From an uncultured Faecalibacterium sp. (GTDB taxonomy: Bacteria; Bacillota; Clostridia; Oscillospirales; Ruminococcaceae), in the NCBI GenBank assembly GCA_934548045.1, contig CAKTEM010000011.1, forward strand, positions 41,510 through 105,509: a DNA stretch of 64,000 nucleotides, written 5' to 3'. The first letter of the stretch is position 1. Each line of letters begins with the position of its first letter. The notes below the pieces were generated by a model, which ran no database searches, was not told where the DNA came from, and was given only the letters and a program-made list of their open reading frames with translations. The translations under genes were made by a program, and so were the position numbers. Positions 7,593 to 15,530 of this stretch are shown here, in pieces.

Positions 7593-9170
7593 ATGTCACT
7601 TAAAAAGATTGCGGCGGCGGTCAGCACCATTGCGCTGATGCTCGCCGTGGTTCCTTCCGCTTTTGCATGTACGGCTCTGTACGTCGGCAGCGACCTCACT
7701 GAGGACGGAACGACGATGTTCGGCCGCATCGAGGATCTGGGAACCAACGATTATAATAAGCTGTTCTGCGTCAGCCCGGCCGGAAAACACACCGCCGGTG
7801 AGGTTTACGACGGCTGCTATGGCTTTACGTACACCTTCACCCACGACAGCTACCGCTATACCGCACGCCGTGATGACAACGGTCTGGGTGTCTGCCCGGA
7901 CTGCGACGATACGCACGACCACACCCCGTATGAGGAAGCCGGCACCAACGAAAAGGGCGTTATGGTTTCCGCGACGGAGTCGCTGTATGGCATGAAGGAT
8001 GTGCTTGCGGTCGACCCGTATGTGGACGACGGCATTGAAGAAGCCGAGATTACGACCGTCCTGCTCAGCGAGGCATCCACCGCGCGTGAGGGCGTCGAGA
8101 TTCTGGCTTCCATCTACGATAACGCAGGCGCAGCCGGTGGTTCCGGTGTGTTCATCGCAGATCAGAACGAGACTTGGTTCGTGGAGAACCTGACCGGTCA
8201 TGCTTACATTGCGCTCAAGCTTTCTTCCAACGTTGTGTTTATGCAGCCGAATATCGCGGCGATCGGTAAAATCGACCTCGATGATACCGATAACGTCATC
8301 GCTTCCGCAAATGTGATCTCTGTCGCGCAGGAAGCAGGTACTTTTGTGGGTGATGCAGAGGCCAACGTCATCGACCTGAACGCTTCCTACAACGGCGACA
8401 GCACCTCTCCTCGTATGGCTGCTGGTCTGAACTACCTGAACGGCACCGATACCTTTACCGAAGACAACTACACCGAGAAAGATTTCGCAATGAGCAACAT
8501 CAACGAGAACGGCGATATCGTTCCGGTGTACTCCAATATCAAGCTGACCAAGAAGTTCTCCGTCGAAGATGCACTTAACTTCTTTAAGACTGAGCCGATC
8601 GCCAAGACCAACAACATCGAGACTCACCTGTTCCAGGTCAGCTCTACTGGCGACCTGAACACCGCCATCGTCGAGTGGACTGCTTTTGACGATAACGTGT
8701 ACAATGTGTTCGTTCCGTACTATCCGATGCTGACGACCGACACGGCTGATTGCTACAAAGTTTCTCCGGGTACGGTCACTCGCTCCGATGAGCAACCGAC
8801 CAAGGGCGTCTGGTACAAGGACCAGAAGGGCAAATACTACACCTATCCGGAAAACTGGACGGATTCCTTCTACGGCGCAAGGGATGCACTCTCCAACCTG
8901 CTGACCTATGGCGATGTCTCCGAGAAGGACAAGGCAAGCGTTAAGGCAAACTATGCTTCTCTCCAGCAGGAAATCATGTCCGATTATGCAGATATGAAGG
9001 CCGCTGTTGCCGCTGCTGACACTCTGGAAGCAAAGCAGGCCGCTGCAACCACCGCAAGCAACGCCATGAGCGAAAAAGTCCACACCCAGACCGTCAAGAT
9101 GTTCAACAAGCTTCAGAACAAATATAAGGTCTGTGCATGGATCCAGTCGAAGCTGCATAAGGCTGCCTGA
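7593..9170 (+). CDS. Secreted C69-family dipeptidase
   Basis: A 525-residue exported peptidase of family C69 (PepD-like, Ntn-hydrolase fold), which trims dipeptides outside the membrane. Residues 1-25 form a classical signal peptide (MSLKK, a hydrophobic run, then SAFA). Cleavage after Ala25 would expose Cys26 in CTALYVG, and family C69 uses an N-terminal Cys as nucleophile, so signal removal would also create the active site. FGRIEDLG matches the family pattern after the nucleophile, and SWG-like loop sequences are not needed for the call. The start is the ATG with AAAGGGGG ten bases upstream. It is a single-gene unit between its own promoter and the terminator at 9201. Confidence 0.9.
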   Translation: MSLKKIAAAVSTIALMLAVVPSAFACTALYVGSDLTEDGTTMFGRIEDLGTNDYNKLFCVSPAGKHTAGEVYDGCYGFTYTFTHDSYRYTARRDDNGLGVCPDCDDTHDHTPYEEAGTNEKGVMVSATESLYGMKDVLAVDPYVDDGIEEAEITTVLLSEASTAREGVEILASIYDNAGAAGGSGVFIADQNETWFVENLTGHAYIALKLSSNVVFMQPNIAAIGKIDLDDTDNVIASANVISVAQEAGTFVGDAEANVIDLNASYNGDSTSPRMAAGLNYLNGTDTFTEDNYTEKDFAMSNINENGDIVPVYSNIKLTKKFSVEDALNFFKTEPIAKTNNIETHLFQVSSTGDLNTAIVEWTAFDDNVYNVFVPYYPMLTTDTADCYKVSPGTVTRSDEQPTKGVWYKDQKGKYYTYPENWTDSFYGARDALSNLLTYGDVSEKDKASVKANYASLQQEIMSDYADMKAAVAAADTLEAKQAAATTASNAMSEKVHTQTVKMFNKLQNKYKVCAWIQSKLHKAA

Positions 9171-9200
9171 ATACAATAAAATCACGCTGTAACTTTGATG

Positions 9201-9239
9201 ACCGCCCCGGTTTCCGTAATAGGAAGCCGGGGCGGTTTT
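9201..9239 (+). terminator. Terminator after the C69 dipeptidase
   Basis: ACCGCCCCGGTTTCC pairs with GGAAGCCGGGGCGGT around GTAATA, followed by TTTT. It is nearly the same sequence as the ppdK terminator at 7349. Confidence 0.88.
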
Positions 9240-9250
9240 GTATGTTTTAG

Positions 9251-9580
9251 AAGTTTTCCGAACTCCAAAAAATCTCTTCTTTCCGAAGCATCGACTATGT
9301 ATGCCGCATCGGCGGCGACGAGTTCGCCATCATCATGGTCGAGATGAATCCCAGCCTGAAATATACCATTGTGGATAAGATCACAGCGGTCAACAAAGAG
9401 CTTTCCGAGCCGACCGACGGTTTGCCTGCCGTCTCGCTCAGCGTTGGCGTTGCCTTTACCGAGCGTGAGAATCCCGGCCCGAGCATCTTCACGGATGCCG
9501 ACAAAGCCCTTTACCACATCAAGGAAAACGGCAAACACGGCTGCGGATTCTACGGCATCCCGGAAGAAAATAAAGAATAA
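9251..9580 (+). pseudogene. Truncated diguanylate cyclase (GGDEF domain remnant)
   Basis: The open frame reads FRSIDYVCRIGGDEFAIIM, an intact GGDEF active-site motif, and continues through LSVGVAF and DADKALYHIKENGKHG to the normal end of a GGDEF domain. It begins abruptly: a TAG sits at 9248, about 17 residues before that stretch, and there is no start codon or ribosome site. The N-terminal part of the domain and any sensor module are gone. The first possible ATG (9335) lies after the GGDEF motif, so a functional cyclase is not expected. The strong terminator just upstream would also block read-through. I treat it as a decaying remnant. Confidence 0.8.
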
Positions 9581-9588
9581 AACAAAAA

Positions 9589-9624
9589 GAAGGAGAGCCT
9601 TCCCGATTGGGAAGGCCCTCCTCT
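9589..9624 (-). terminator. Terminator of the double-glycine peptide operon
   Basis: On the reverse strand GGAGGGCCTTCCC pairs with GGGAAGGCTCTCC around AATC and is followed by TTCTTTTTGTTTT. It lies at the end of the pair at 9666-10424, convergent with the GGDEF remnant. Confidence 0.8.
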
Positions 9625-9665
9625 TAATTGCTCTTTGGAGTTCTCCGGGCTAAATTACTGACTGA

Positions 9666-9995
9666 TTATGCAAGCAGGCAGTAGATGCCGGTAACAGGCC
9701 ACCAGAAGCCCTGATTCAGTGCAGAATAAACACCGATCACCAGGCTCTTGACGTCCTTGCTGATGTAATCGGAGAAGTCATTGACAGCAGCGTTGATGAA
9801 ACCGGAAGCACTGTCACCCTTGTGGGCATTGACAAAGCTCTTGATGTTCTTTGCAGCCCAGATCTCATTGTAGATGGAGATACCGGTAGCAGCGACGCTG
9901 ACGGCCAAAGAAATAACGCTACCGCCCTCGGTGTAGGTCATTTCTTCTTCAGACATGACGTTATAGTTCGCGGGCATCATCATTTTCTTTTCCAT
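9666..9995 (-). CDS. Bacteriocin-like precursor with double-glycine leader (second of pair)
   Basis: A 109-residue precursor. Residues 1-25 look like a leader: hydrophilic, acidic near the end (MSEEEMTYTEGG) and finishing in Gly24-Gly25, the site used by C39-peptidase ABC exporters. The remaining 84 residues carry two hydrophobic stretches (SLAVSVAATGISIY and VIGVYSALNQGFWWPVTGIY), typical of membrane-active peptides. The ATG follows AAAGGAG by seven bases. Its neighbour at 10056 has the same leader length and the identical EEMTYTEGGS core but an unrelated mature part. No exporter or immunity gene lies in the window. A function as bacteriocin or other secreted peptide is inference. Confidence 0.75.
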   Translation of the reverse strand: MEKKMMMPANYNVMSEEEMTYTEGGSVISLAVSVAATGISIYNEIWAAKNIKSFVNAHKGDSASGFINAAVNDFSDYISKDVKSLVIGVYSALNQGFWWPVTGIYCLLA

Positions 9996-10025
9996 AATAA
10001 TACTCCTTTGTAAGCAATAATTCCC

Positions 10026-10048
10026 AAACAGTGTCAGAGGCACTGTTT
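10026..10048 (-). other. Hairpin between the two double-glycine peptide genes
   Basis: AAACAGTG and CACTGTTT form a perfect 8-bp stem with a 7-base loop. There is no T-run of note, so it may adjust the relative level of the two messages (stability or partial attenuation) rather than end transcription. Confidence 0.45.
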
Positions 10049-10055
10049 TAGTCAA

Positions 10056-10424
10056 TCAATAAACATGCGATCTTGCGAAGGAGATCGCCATACTGACCGG
10101 AATCGCCACGACCGTTACCATCGTTGCGATGGCGACAGAATCACGCAGGAAGTTTGCAGGAGACTCGCTCATGTCTTTGTGGATGTCATCCATTGCGCGG
10201 CTGACCGTATCAAAGATGTTTCCCTTGTGGTTCTTGGGGTCATTCAGCCAGTTTTTCGCCTGCGAGACGCCCCAGATAAAGCTGGAACCCAAAACAAGCG
10301 CACCAACGACGGTTGCAGTACCCTGAAGGAAAGTCCATGCACTGAGGGAGCCGCCTTCGGTATAGGTCATTTCTTCGTCGGTGAGAGAAGCATAACGAGC
10401 AGGAAAATTCAAATTCTGAGTCAT
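10056..10424 (-). CDS. Bacteriocin-like precursor with double-glycine leader (first of pair)
   Basis: A 122-residue precursor with a 25-residue leader ending in LTDEEMTYTEGG, again with Gly24-Gly25, followed by a 97-residue mature part. That part has two hydrophobic segments (FLQGTATVVGALVLGSSFIWG and VAIATMVTVVAIPVSMAISF) around a charged middle with NDPKNHKGN. The ATG lies ten bases after AAGGAG. It is the first gene behind the promoter at 10452-10480 and is followed by a second leader-type gene, so the pair may act as a two-peptide product. I recognise no named family for the mature sequence. Confidence 0.75.
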   Translation of the reverse strand: MTQNLNFPARYASLTDEEMTYTEGGSLSAWTFLQGTATVVGALVLGSSFIWGVSQAKNWLNDPKNHKGNIFDTVSRAMDDIHKDMSESPANFLRDSVAIATMVTVVAIPVSMAISFARSHVY

Positions 10425-10451
10425 AGATTCGTTACTCCTTCTGTATAAATC

Positions 10452-10480
10452 ATTTTACTACAATCTGTGCTTTTTAGCAA
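10452..10480 (-). promoter_or_regulatory. Promoter of the double-glycine peptide pair
   Basis: Reverse-strand TTGCTA (10480-10475), 17-base spacer, TAAAAT (10457-10452), about 25 bases before the first ATG. Confidence 0.6.
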
Positions 10481-10586
10481 GTAGTCTGAAACAAAAATCC
10501 GAAAAACTGGTAAACAGTATGAAAAACGGGAGAAATATTTGTGAAAATAGTCTGCAATAATTCAGCAAATACACCGGGATGATGGG

Positions 10587-11753
10587 TCAGCCTGCCACGC
10601 CGACACGGTAGAGGTATGGGTCACTCTTGAAACTGTCGAAGCTGTACAGCACAAGGATGGAATCATAGCCATTGTCCTCGATGAGCTTGTCCAGACCGTA
10701 GTTGTAGTTCCGGAAGTCCACAATGTCGATGTCGGCGTAGTTCGCGGTCAGATACGGCACAAAGCTGTTGGCAAAGCTGTCCTTGATGACCAGAATTTTG
10801 CCGGTGCCGTCGCCCTTGATGCGGCTCAGGCCGTTGTTTCCGTGGATGAACATCGCGTACTTGTCGTAGACGCTGAGCTTGTCGGTGTCGTACAGGCCGG
10901 TCGTCTGGCCGTCGGTGGGCTGGCCTGCGCCGGTGACATTATAAACCGTCAGCGGATTGCTCAACTCATAGTAGGTGATGGTATCCGGCACGGCGTTCCA
11001 CGTCCGGGCCTTGGAGTAATGGGTGCCGTAGAAATCGTCTACCGTCACGGCAGTGTGGGCGTCACGGTCAAAGGGCGTCAGGTGCAGAGCGTCGCAGAGC
11101 TGGGTGTAAGCGTAGTAGGCACCCAGCGTCGTCCAATGGTGGTCGGTGCGGTAATAGAGATATTCGTCCTTGTGTTCAGATAGAACCTCTCGCACGTCCA
11201 CAAACCGGCCTCCGGCGGCCTGTACGCTCTCAGAAAGGGAATCGAGATACTTGTCCTCATCGAGGAGAGGAGCGTTTACAGGCACGTTTTCGGGGTAGAT
11301 AGCGGACGCCGCCGGAACGAGCATCACATTGACCTTATCCGGGTACCGCTGGCAGAGCGAGGTCAGCGCGGCGGTGTTCTTGGGCAAGGTGCGCGTCTCG
11401 CTGGAAACGAGGCCGTAGGTGCGAGGGAACATCATGTGCTGCTTTCCCAGCAGGATACCGCCGCTCTGCTCCTTCTGGAACAGGGTCGTCTCGACCATGC
11501 TTTGCAGGCTGATCCACTGGTCGCGGCCAAACACCTGATCCTTGACGTACTTGGTGTAAGAGGTGAAGTAGTTATTCAGCCCGGCGGCGGACACGCTGGA
11601 AAGGGTGGGCCGCTGGGTGAGGTTGGTATTTTCCAGTTCGCTGTATGCCCGGTCGGGCGTCACGAGGTCGAAGACGAACAGCCCGACAAAGAACAGGCTG
11701 AACGCCAGCAGGACGGGATACTGTTTGAGAGAAGAGAGTTTTTTCTGATCCAT
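10587..11753 (-). CDS. DHHW-family (AlgJ/SGNH-like) surface polysaccharide modification protein
   Basis: A 388-residue protein with an N-terminal membrane anchor (residues about 12-30) and an extracytoplasmic domain. It holds the TDHHWT motif (Asp-His-His-Trp) and VIKDSFANSF, the block that carries the catalytic Ser in AlgJ/AlgX-like acetyltransferases. These proteins work with an MBOAT protein, taking acyl groups passed across the membrane and placing them on surface polymers. The MBOAT gene lies directly upstream: its stop is 12 bases away and the shared GGAGGG serves as ribosome site, so translation is probably coupled. The polymer modified is not known. Confidence 0.85.
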   Translation of the reverse strand: MDQKKLSSLKQYPVLLAFSLFFVGLFVFDLVTPDRAYSELENTNLTQRPTLSSVSAAGLNNYFTSYTKYVKDQVFGRDQWISLQSMVETTLFQKEQSGGILLGKQHMMFPRTYGLVSSETRTLPKNTAALTSLCQRYPDKVNVMLVPAASAIYPENVPVNAPLLDEDKYLDSLSESVQAAGGRFVDVREVLSEHKDEYLYYRTDHHWTTLGAYYAYTQLCDALHLTPFDRDAHTAVTVDDFYGTHYSKARTWNAVPDTITYYELSNPLTVYNVTGAGQPTDGQTTGLYDTDKLSVYDKYAMFIHGNNGLSRIKGDGTGKILVIKDSFANSFVPYLTANYADIDIVDFRNYNYGLDKLIEDNGYDSILVLYSFDSFKSDPYLYRVGVAG

Positions 11754-11765
11754 GGTTCTCCCTCC

Positions 11766-13184
11766 TTAGAAATTGAAGTAGAGGAACGGGCTGTTGGTGC
11801 TGCCGACCACATAGGCCGTCGAGACGACGAGGAGCAGCAGAATCGTCGCGACCCGGGTCACGGTGCGGCGGCGGAGCAGGTTCCAGAACTTCTCAATGAG
11901 TGGCGTGCAGCAGATGACCGAAACCACCAGCAGAACGCCGTAGTTGCGCAGAAAATAGAGCGGCGAGACACCGCCGGACGGGAGAAAGAGCTTCTGGAAC
12001 AGCAGCCCGAACTCGACACCGGCATCGTTGCTGACGAACATCGCCCAGCCGACCACGACGAGGAACATGGTGTAGATGTGCGGCCAGACCTTGCCCTTTT
12101 TCAGGTAGGGCAGGAGGAAGAGCTTTTCAATCGCCAGCAGTACAAAGTAGTACAGGCCCCAGCAGATGAAGTTCCAGTTCGCGCCGTGCCAGATGCCGGT
12201 CAACAGCTCGACGATGAAAAGGTTCAAAATCTGCCGCTTCAGGCCCTTGCGGTTGCCGCCCAGTGGGATATAAACGTATTCCCGGAACCAGCCGGAGAGG
12301 GTCATGTGCCAGCGACGCCAGAACTCGGTGATGGACGAGGAGATATACGGGTAATTGAAGTTCTGCGGAAAATCAAAGCCCAGCATCTTGCCCATGCCGA
12401 TGCCCATCATGGAGTAACCGGAAAAGTCAAAATAGAGCTGGAGCGAGTAGGCGATGACGCCCAGCCAGACCAGCGGCGTGGATGCGTTCGCAAGGCCGAC
12501 AAAGGTCGTGGAAGGGCTGTCGGCGATGCCGATGATGTCCGTCCAGAGCGCGCCGATGGCGTCGGCCAGCAGGACTTTTTTCGCCAGACCGAACGTGAAC
12601 AGGGTCATGCCATCCTCGATCTGCTGGAGGGAATAGCGGTTCTTGTAGACATGCAGCTGCGCCGAGACATCCCGGTACTTGACGATGGGGCCGGCAATGA
12701 GCTGAGGGAACATGACGACGTAGGCACCAAAGTCAATGATGTTCCGCTCGGCTTTCACATCCCGGCGGTAGACGTCGATGGAGTAGGAAAGCGTCTGGAA
12801 GGTGTAGAAGCTGATGCCCAGCGGCAGAACGCTGATGCCCTGTATCATGGCGAAACTGGTTCCCAGCAGGCTGTTCAGACTGGAAAGGACAAAATTCGCA
12901 TATTTAAAATAGAACAGCATCCCCAGACTGCCGACCAGCGCGATGAGCAGAAATACCTTGCGGACAGCTGGTTTTGCATCGAAATGCTCGATGGCAAGGC
13001 CGCAGGTGTAGTTGATGAGGATGAGGGCCACCATGACCGGGAAAAACCGGACTTCGCCCCAGCAGTAAAAGACCAGACTGCACAGGAACAGGACGGTATT
13101 CTTCAGCTTGGCAGGCGCGAGATAGTATAAGGCCAGCGTAATGGGTAAAAAGCGGAACAGGAATAAGATGGTACTGAAAACCAA
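11766..13184 (-). CDS. MBOAT-family membrane O-acyltransferase (AlgI/DltB-like)
   Basis: A polytopic membrane protein of 472 residues that moves acyl groups from a cytoplasmic donor towards the outside for polymer acylation. Family signatures are WRRWHMTLSGWFREYVYIPL and LLTGIWHGANWNFICWG, the second with the conserved His of the MBOAT active site. The likely start is a TTG at 13184, eight bases after GGGAGG, giving MVFSTILFLFRFLP; the open frame runs further upstream but without a ribosome site. Downstream is its DHHW partner; upstream are the lipoprotein and VanY-like genes. Together this looks like a wall or capsule O-acetylation unit; the acyl group itself is inferred from family. Confidence 0.9.
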   Translation of the reverse strand: MVFSTILFLFRFLPITLALYYLAPAKLKNTVLFLCSLVFYCWGEVRFFPVMVALILINYTCGLAIEHFDAKPAVRKVFLLIALVGSLGMLFYFKYANFVLSSLNSLLGTSFAMIQGISVLPLGISFYTFQTLSYSIDVYRRDVKAERNIIDFGAYVVMFPQLIAGPIVKYRDVSAQLHVYKNRYSLQQIEDGMTLFTFGLAKKVLLADAIGALWTDIIGIADSPSTTFVGLANASTPLVWLGVIAYSLQLYFDFSGYSMMGIGMGKMLGFDFPQNFNYPYISSSITEFWRRWHMTLSGWFREYVYIPLGGNRKGLKRQILNLFIVELLTGIWHGANWNFICWGLYYFVLLAIEKLFLLPYLKKGKVWPHIYTMFLVVVGWAMFVSNDAGVEFGLLFQKLFLPSGGVSPLYFLRNYGVLLVVSVICCTPLIEKFWNLLRRRTVTRVATILLLLVVSTAYVVGSTNSPFLYFNF

Positions 13185-13218
13185 AGCGTCAGCCTCCCTT
13201 CGTGAGAATAAATGACAA

Positions 13219-13250
13219 AGTAGGCCGATGCCGGAGGGCATCGGCCTACT
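13219..13250 (-). terminator. Perfect 14-bp hairpin between lipoprotein and MBOAT genes
   Basis: AGTAGGCCGATGCC and GGCATCGGCCTACT pair completely around GGAG. On the coding (reverse) strand it is followed by TTTGTCATTT, so it could be a partial terminator that separates expression of the upstream and downstream halves of the cluster. Confidence 0.65.
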
Positions 13251-13257
13251 AAAAAAT

Positions 13258-13836
13258 TTACTTATTGATAACGCTATCGACCGCCTTGGTCAGGTCTGCG
13301 CTGCACTCGTTGGAAGCGATGACCATCACAACGAGGTCGTTGTTGCTGGAGATAATCGCGTTCTCGACGTTGGACTGAGCCTGTGCGAACTCGGAATAGT
13401 TGCCGTAGAAAGCGACCTGATCTTCCTTGTAGGTCGTCAGGGCATCGACGACATCCTGTGCCTTGCCCTCAGCAGGCTGGATGACGAGGACCAGACCGGC
13501 ATCGCCGTTGTCGTTGCTCTTGATGCCCTTGTAGCTGGTGACGTCCTCAGCTTTCAGGCCGAAATCGTACTCGATGTTCATCGCCGCGATCTCGAACTGG
13601 TTGGAGATGGGGTTGGACTCGAGCAGGGTGTTCACGACATCTTCCAGCTCATCCGAGCCGTTGGTGCTGTCGTCGGGCAGGACGCTCGAGACGGACGCCA
13701 CCGAAGAGGAGGACGGAACCTCGGAGGAAGCGGCCTGCGAAGAGGTGCTGGAAGAGGAAGAGCCGCAGCTTGCCAGCAGTGCGCAGCTCAAAGCGGCGGC
13801 AGCAGCCGCAGCAAACAGTTTAGAACGATTCATCAT
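13258..13836 (-). CDS. DUF4358-type lipoprotein
   Basis: A 192-residue exported protein with a lipobox: positive start MNRSKLF, Ala-rich hydrophobic core, then LLASC, where the Cys would be lipidated. A Ser-rich linker follows, then a compact domain with NPISNQFEIAAMNIEYDFG and a run towards IISSNNDLVVMVIAS that fits DUF4358. Genes of this family are often next to MBOAT and DHHW genes, as here. The first of two adjacent ATGs (13836) is seven bases from AAGGA. Its molecular role is unknown; context suggests a part of the surface-acylation machinery. Confidence 0.75.
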   Translation of the reverse strand: MMNRSKLFAAAAAAALSCALLASCGSSSSSTSSQAASSEVPSSSSVASVSSVLPDDSTNGSDELEDVVNTLLESNPISNQFEIAAMNIEYDFGLKAEDVTSYKGIKSNDNGDAGLVLVIQPAEGKAQDVVDALTTYKEDQVAFYGNYSEFAQAQSNVENAIISSNNDLVVMVIASNECSADLTKAVDSVINK

Positions 13837-13989
13837 GAAATATTCCTTCTTTTGTGTTTTCAAAACTGGCCTGCCATTCTGTGGGAAAATCCCATGCAAA
13901 ACGAAACGGCAGATCACAGTTATCTTATCATAACATGGATAGAAATGCAAACGAACCGAAAATTTTTTACGGTTTCTTCACCCTGTTTT

Positions 13990-14895
13990 TCAGCCCTCAG
14001 CGGCGATGACCTGCACAGCCGCGATGTAGTCCTCAAAACAGAGACCGCTTGCGTTGATCCGGGCGGCGTTTTCGGTGCCGACATACCGCCAGTGCCACGG
14101 CTCGTAGGTGATCTCGGTTTTGTCCTCGGCACCCTTCGGATACCGCAGAATGAAGCCGTACTCCCCGGCGTGTTCGCAGAGCCAGCGGAACGCGGCGGTG
14201 TTCTCAAAGCCCTCGTCCAGACCGGTGTGTTCCGGGCTGTTCAGGTCGGCGGCAAGGCCGCAGTTGTGTTCGGAGTAGCCCGGCGGATTGACGATGGCAG
14301 CCGCCTTTTCCTTCGCGGTGGCCTCGTCATAGCCCTGGTCCCGATAGTATTGGGTCTTTTTCTCGTAAAGATTCGTCTGATATTTGACACTGCGGTAGCC
14401 GCTTTGCATCCAGACGGTCACGCCGTCGGCTGCGGCAGCTTTCTGCATCTCAAGGAACGCGTCACAGGCCACGGTCTGCAGGGTCTTGTTCACAGCGGTA
14501 GAGGAACCGCACTCCTTGGTGTCGAAGGTGTAGTTGTCCGGCATTTTGTTCGTGTGGTTGACTAAAATCATCAACGGGTCGTTCAGGATGGCCTGTGCCT
14601 CGGCGGCGGTCAGACCCAGAGCATTGGTCGGCGCGGTGTTTTCCGATTCGGATGCCGCAACGCTGGAAGCGGCGGTGTTTGCCGCCGGTGTGGTGGAGCT
14701 GGCCGGAACATCCGTGGACGAAGCCGCCGACGCGCTCGGAACGCTGTTGTGACGGGTGAGCAGGAACGAGACGATGCCGACCACGACGCAAACCACGAGG
14801 ACAAGCCCGGTGATGCGCCGGATGGCACGGTTCCGGCGGCGACGGTGGATCTCTGCCCGGGTCAGCTTCCGCCGGGGATGATAGGATTGGTTCAT
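13990..14895 (-). CDS. Membrane-anchored VanY-type D,D-carboxypeptidase
   Basis: A 301-residue peptidoglycan peptidase of family M15B that removes the terminal D-Ala from stem peptides. After an Arg-rich cytoplasmic tail (RRRRNRAIRR) comes one membrane segment (about residues 28-46), a Ser/Ala/Thr linker and the catalytic domain. The zinc-site motifs are SEHNCGLAADL (S-x-H-x-x-G-x-A-x-D) and EPWHWRY (E-x-W-H), with SGYRS upstream as in VanY. The ATG lies six bases after AAAGGAG. It is transcribed divergently from spoVAC and lies before the lipoprotein and acylation genes. Nothing points to a vancomycin-resistance cluster; it is a housekeeping-type carboxypeptidase. Confidence 0.9.
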   Translation of the reverse strand: MNQSYHPRRKLTRAEIHRRRRNRAIRRITGLVLVVCVVVGIVSFLLTRHNSVPSASAASSTDVPASSTTPAANTAASSVAASESENTAPTNALGLTAAEAQAILNDPLMILVNHTNKMPDNYTFDTKECGSSTAVNKTLQTVACDAFLEMQKAAAADGVTVWMQSGYRSVKYQTNLYEKKTQYYRDQGYDEATAKEKAAAIVNPPGYSEHNCGLAADLNSPEHTGLDEGFENTAAFRWLCEHAGEYGFILRYPKGAEDKTEITYEPWHWRYVGTENAARINASGLCFEDYIAAVQVIAAEG

Positions 14896-14957
14896 ACAAA
14901 ACTCCTTTTGCATAATGACAGCCCCGAACGGGAAAACTGTTCCCGGAGGCGAATGGG

Positions 14958-15407
14958 ATGAAACTATCGGCACAGGAATATGCGCGCCGGGTCAAACGGG
15001 CCGGGCCGAACTCTCCGCTGGGAAAAGACTGCCTTTGGGCGTTCTGCGTGGGCGGCGGCATCTGTCTGCTGGGAGAAGCTCTCCGGCAGTGGTATCTGAC
15101 GAAAGGCCTTGATTTGGAATTGGCCGGAACACTGACAAGCTGTACGCTGATCGCACTCTCGGCGATTTTAACGACCCTCGGCCTGTATCAGAAACTGGCG
15201 GCACGCGCCGGAGCCGGTTCTCTGGTACCCATCACCGGCTTTGCGAACGCCGTCGTCAGCGCGGCGATCGAGTTCAAAGCCGAGGGCCGGGTGCTTGGCA
15301 CCGGCGCGAAGATGTTTACCATCGCCGGGCCAGTCATCGTTTACGGCACGCTGGCGGCGGTGGTCTACGGGTGCATCTACTGGCTGACCGGAGCCGCCGC
15401 CGTCTGA
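14958..15407 (+). CDS. spoVAC: Stage V sporulation protein AC
   Basis: A 149-residue inner spore-membrane protein. SpoVA proteins form the channel for dipicolinic acid uptake in sporulation and release in germination; SpoVAC is described as a mechanosensitive part. The sequence has the cytosolic start YARRVKRAGPNSPLGKDCLWAF and then four hydrophobic segments with the conserved GLYQKLAARAGAGSLVPITGFAN region. The ATG lies eight bases after GGAGG. spoVAD and spoVAE follow on the same strand, the usual minimal spoVA set of Clostridia. It would be expected to be sigma-G controlled; no convincing sigma-G promoter was proven in the short divergent gap. Confidence 0.92.
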   Translation: MKLSAQEYARRVKRAGPNSPLGKDCLWAFCVGGGICLLGEALRQWYLTKGLDLELAGTLTSCTLIALSAILTTLGLYQKLAARAGAGSLVPITGFANAVVSAAIEFKAEGRVLGTGAKMFTIAGPVIVYGTLAAVVYGCIYWLTGAAAV

Positions 15408-15530
15408 CCGCCGAAACCCGGTCCTTATCTACAATACGAGAGAGACCGCGAAAAAATTGCGGCATCCCGGCGAAAGAATAGTATAGCACAAAATCCGAAG
15501 AAAAACAGCCCTGAAAGGGGGAAATTTGCG

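Noticed and set aside
13990..14895. VanY-like gene as part of a vancomycin-resistance cluster
   Set aside because: No vanH, vanA/B/G-type ligase, vanX or vanRS gene is nearby; neighbours are surface-acylation genes.
14896..14957. Sigma-G promoter for spoVAC (CATAATGA with an upstream TCATA)
   Set aside because: The -35 part is poor and the spacing short; not enough to annotate.
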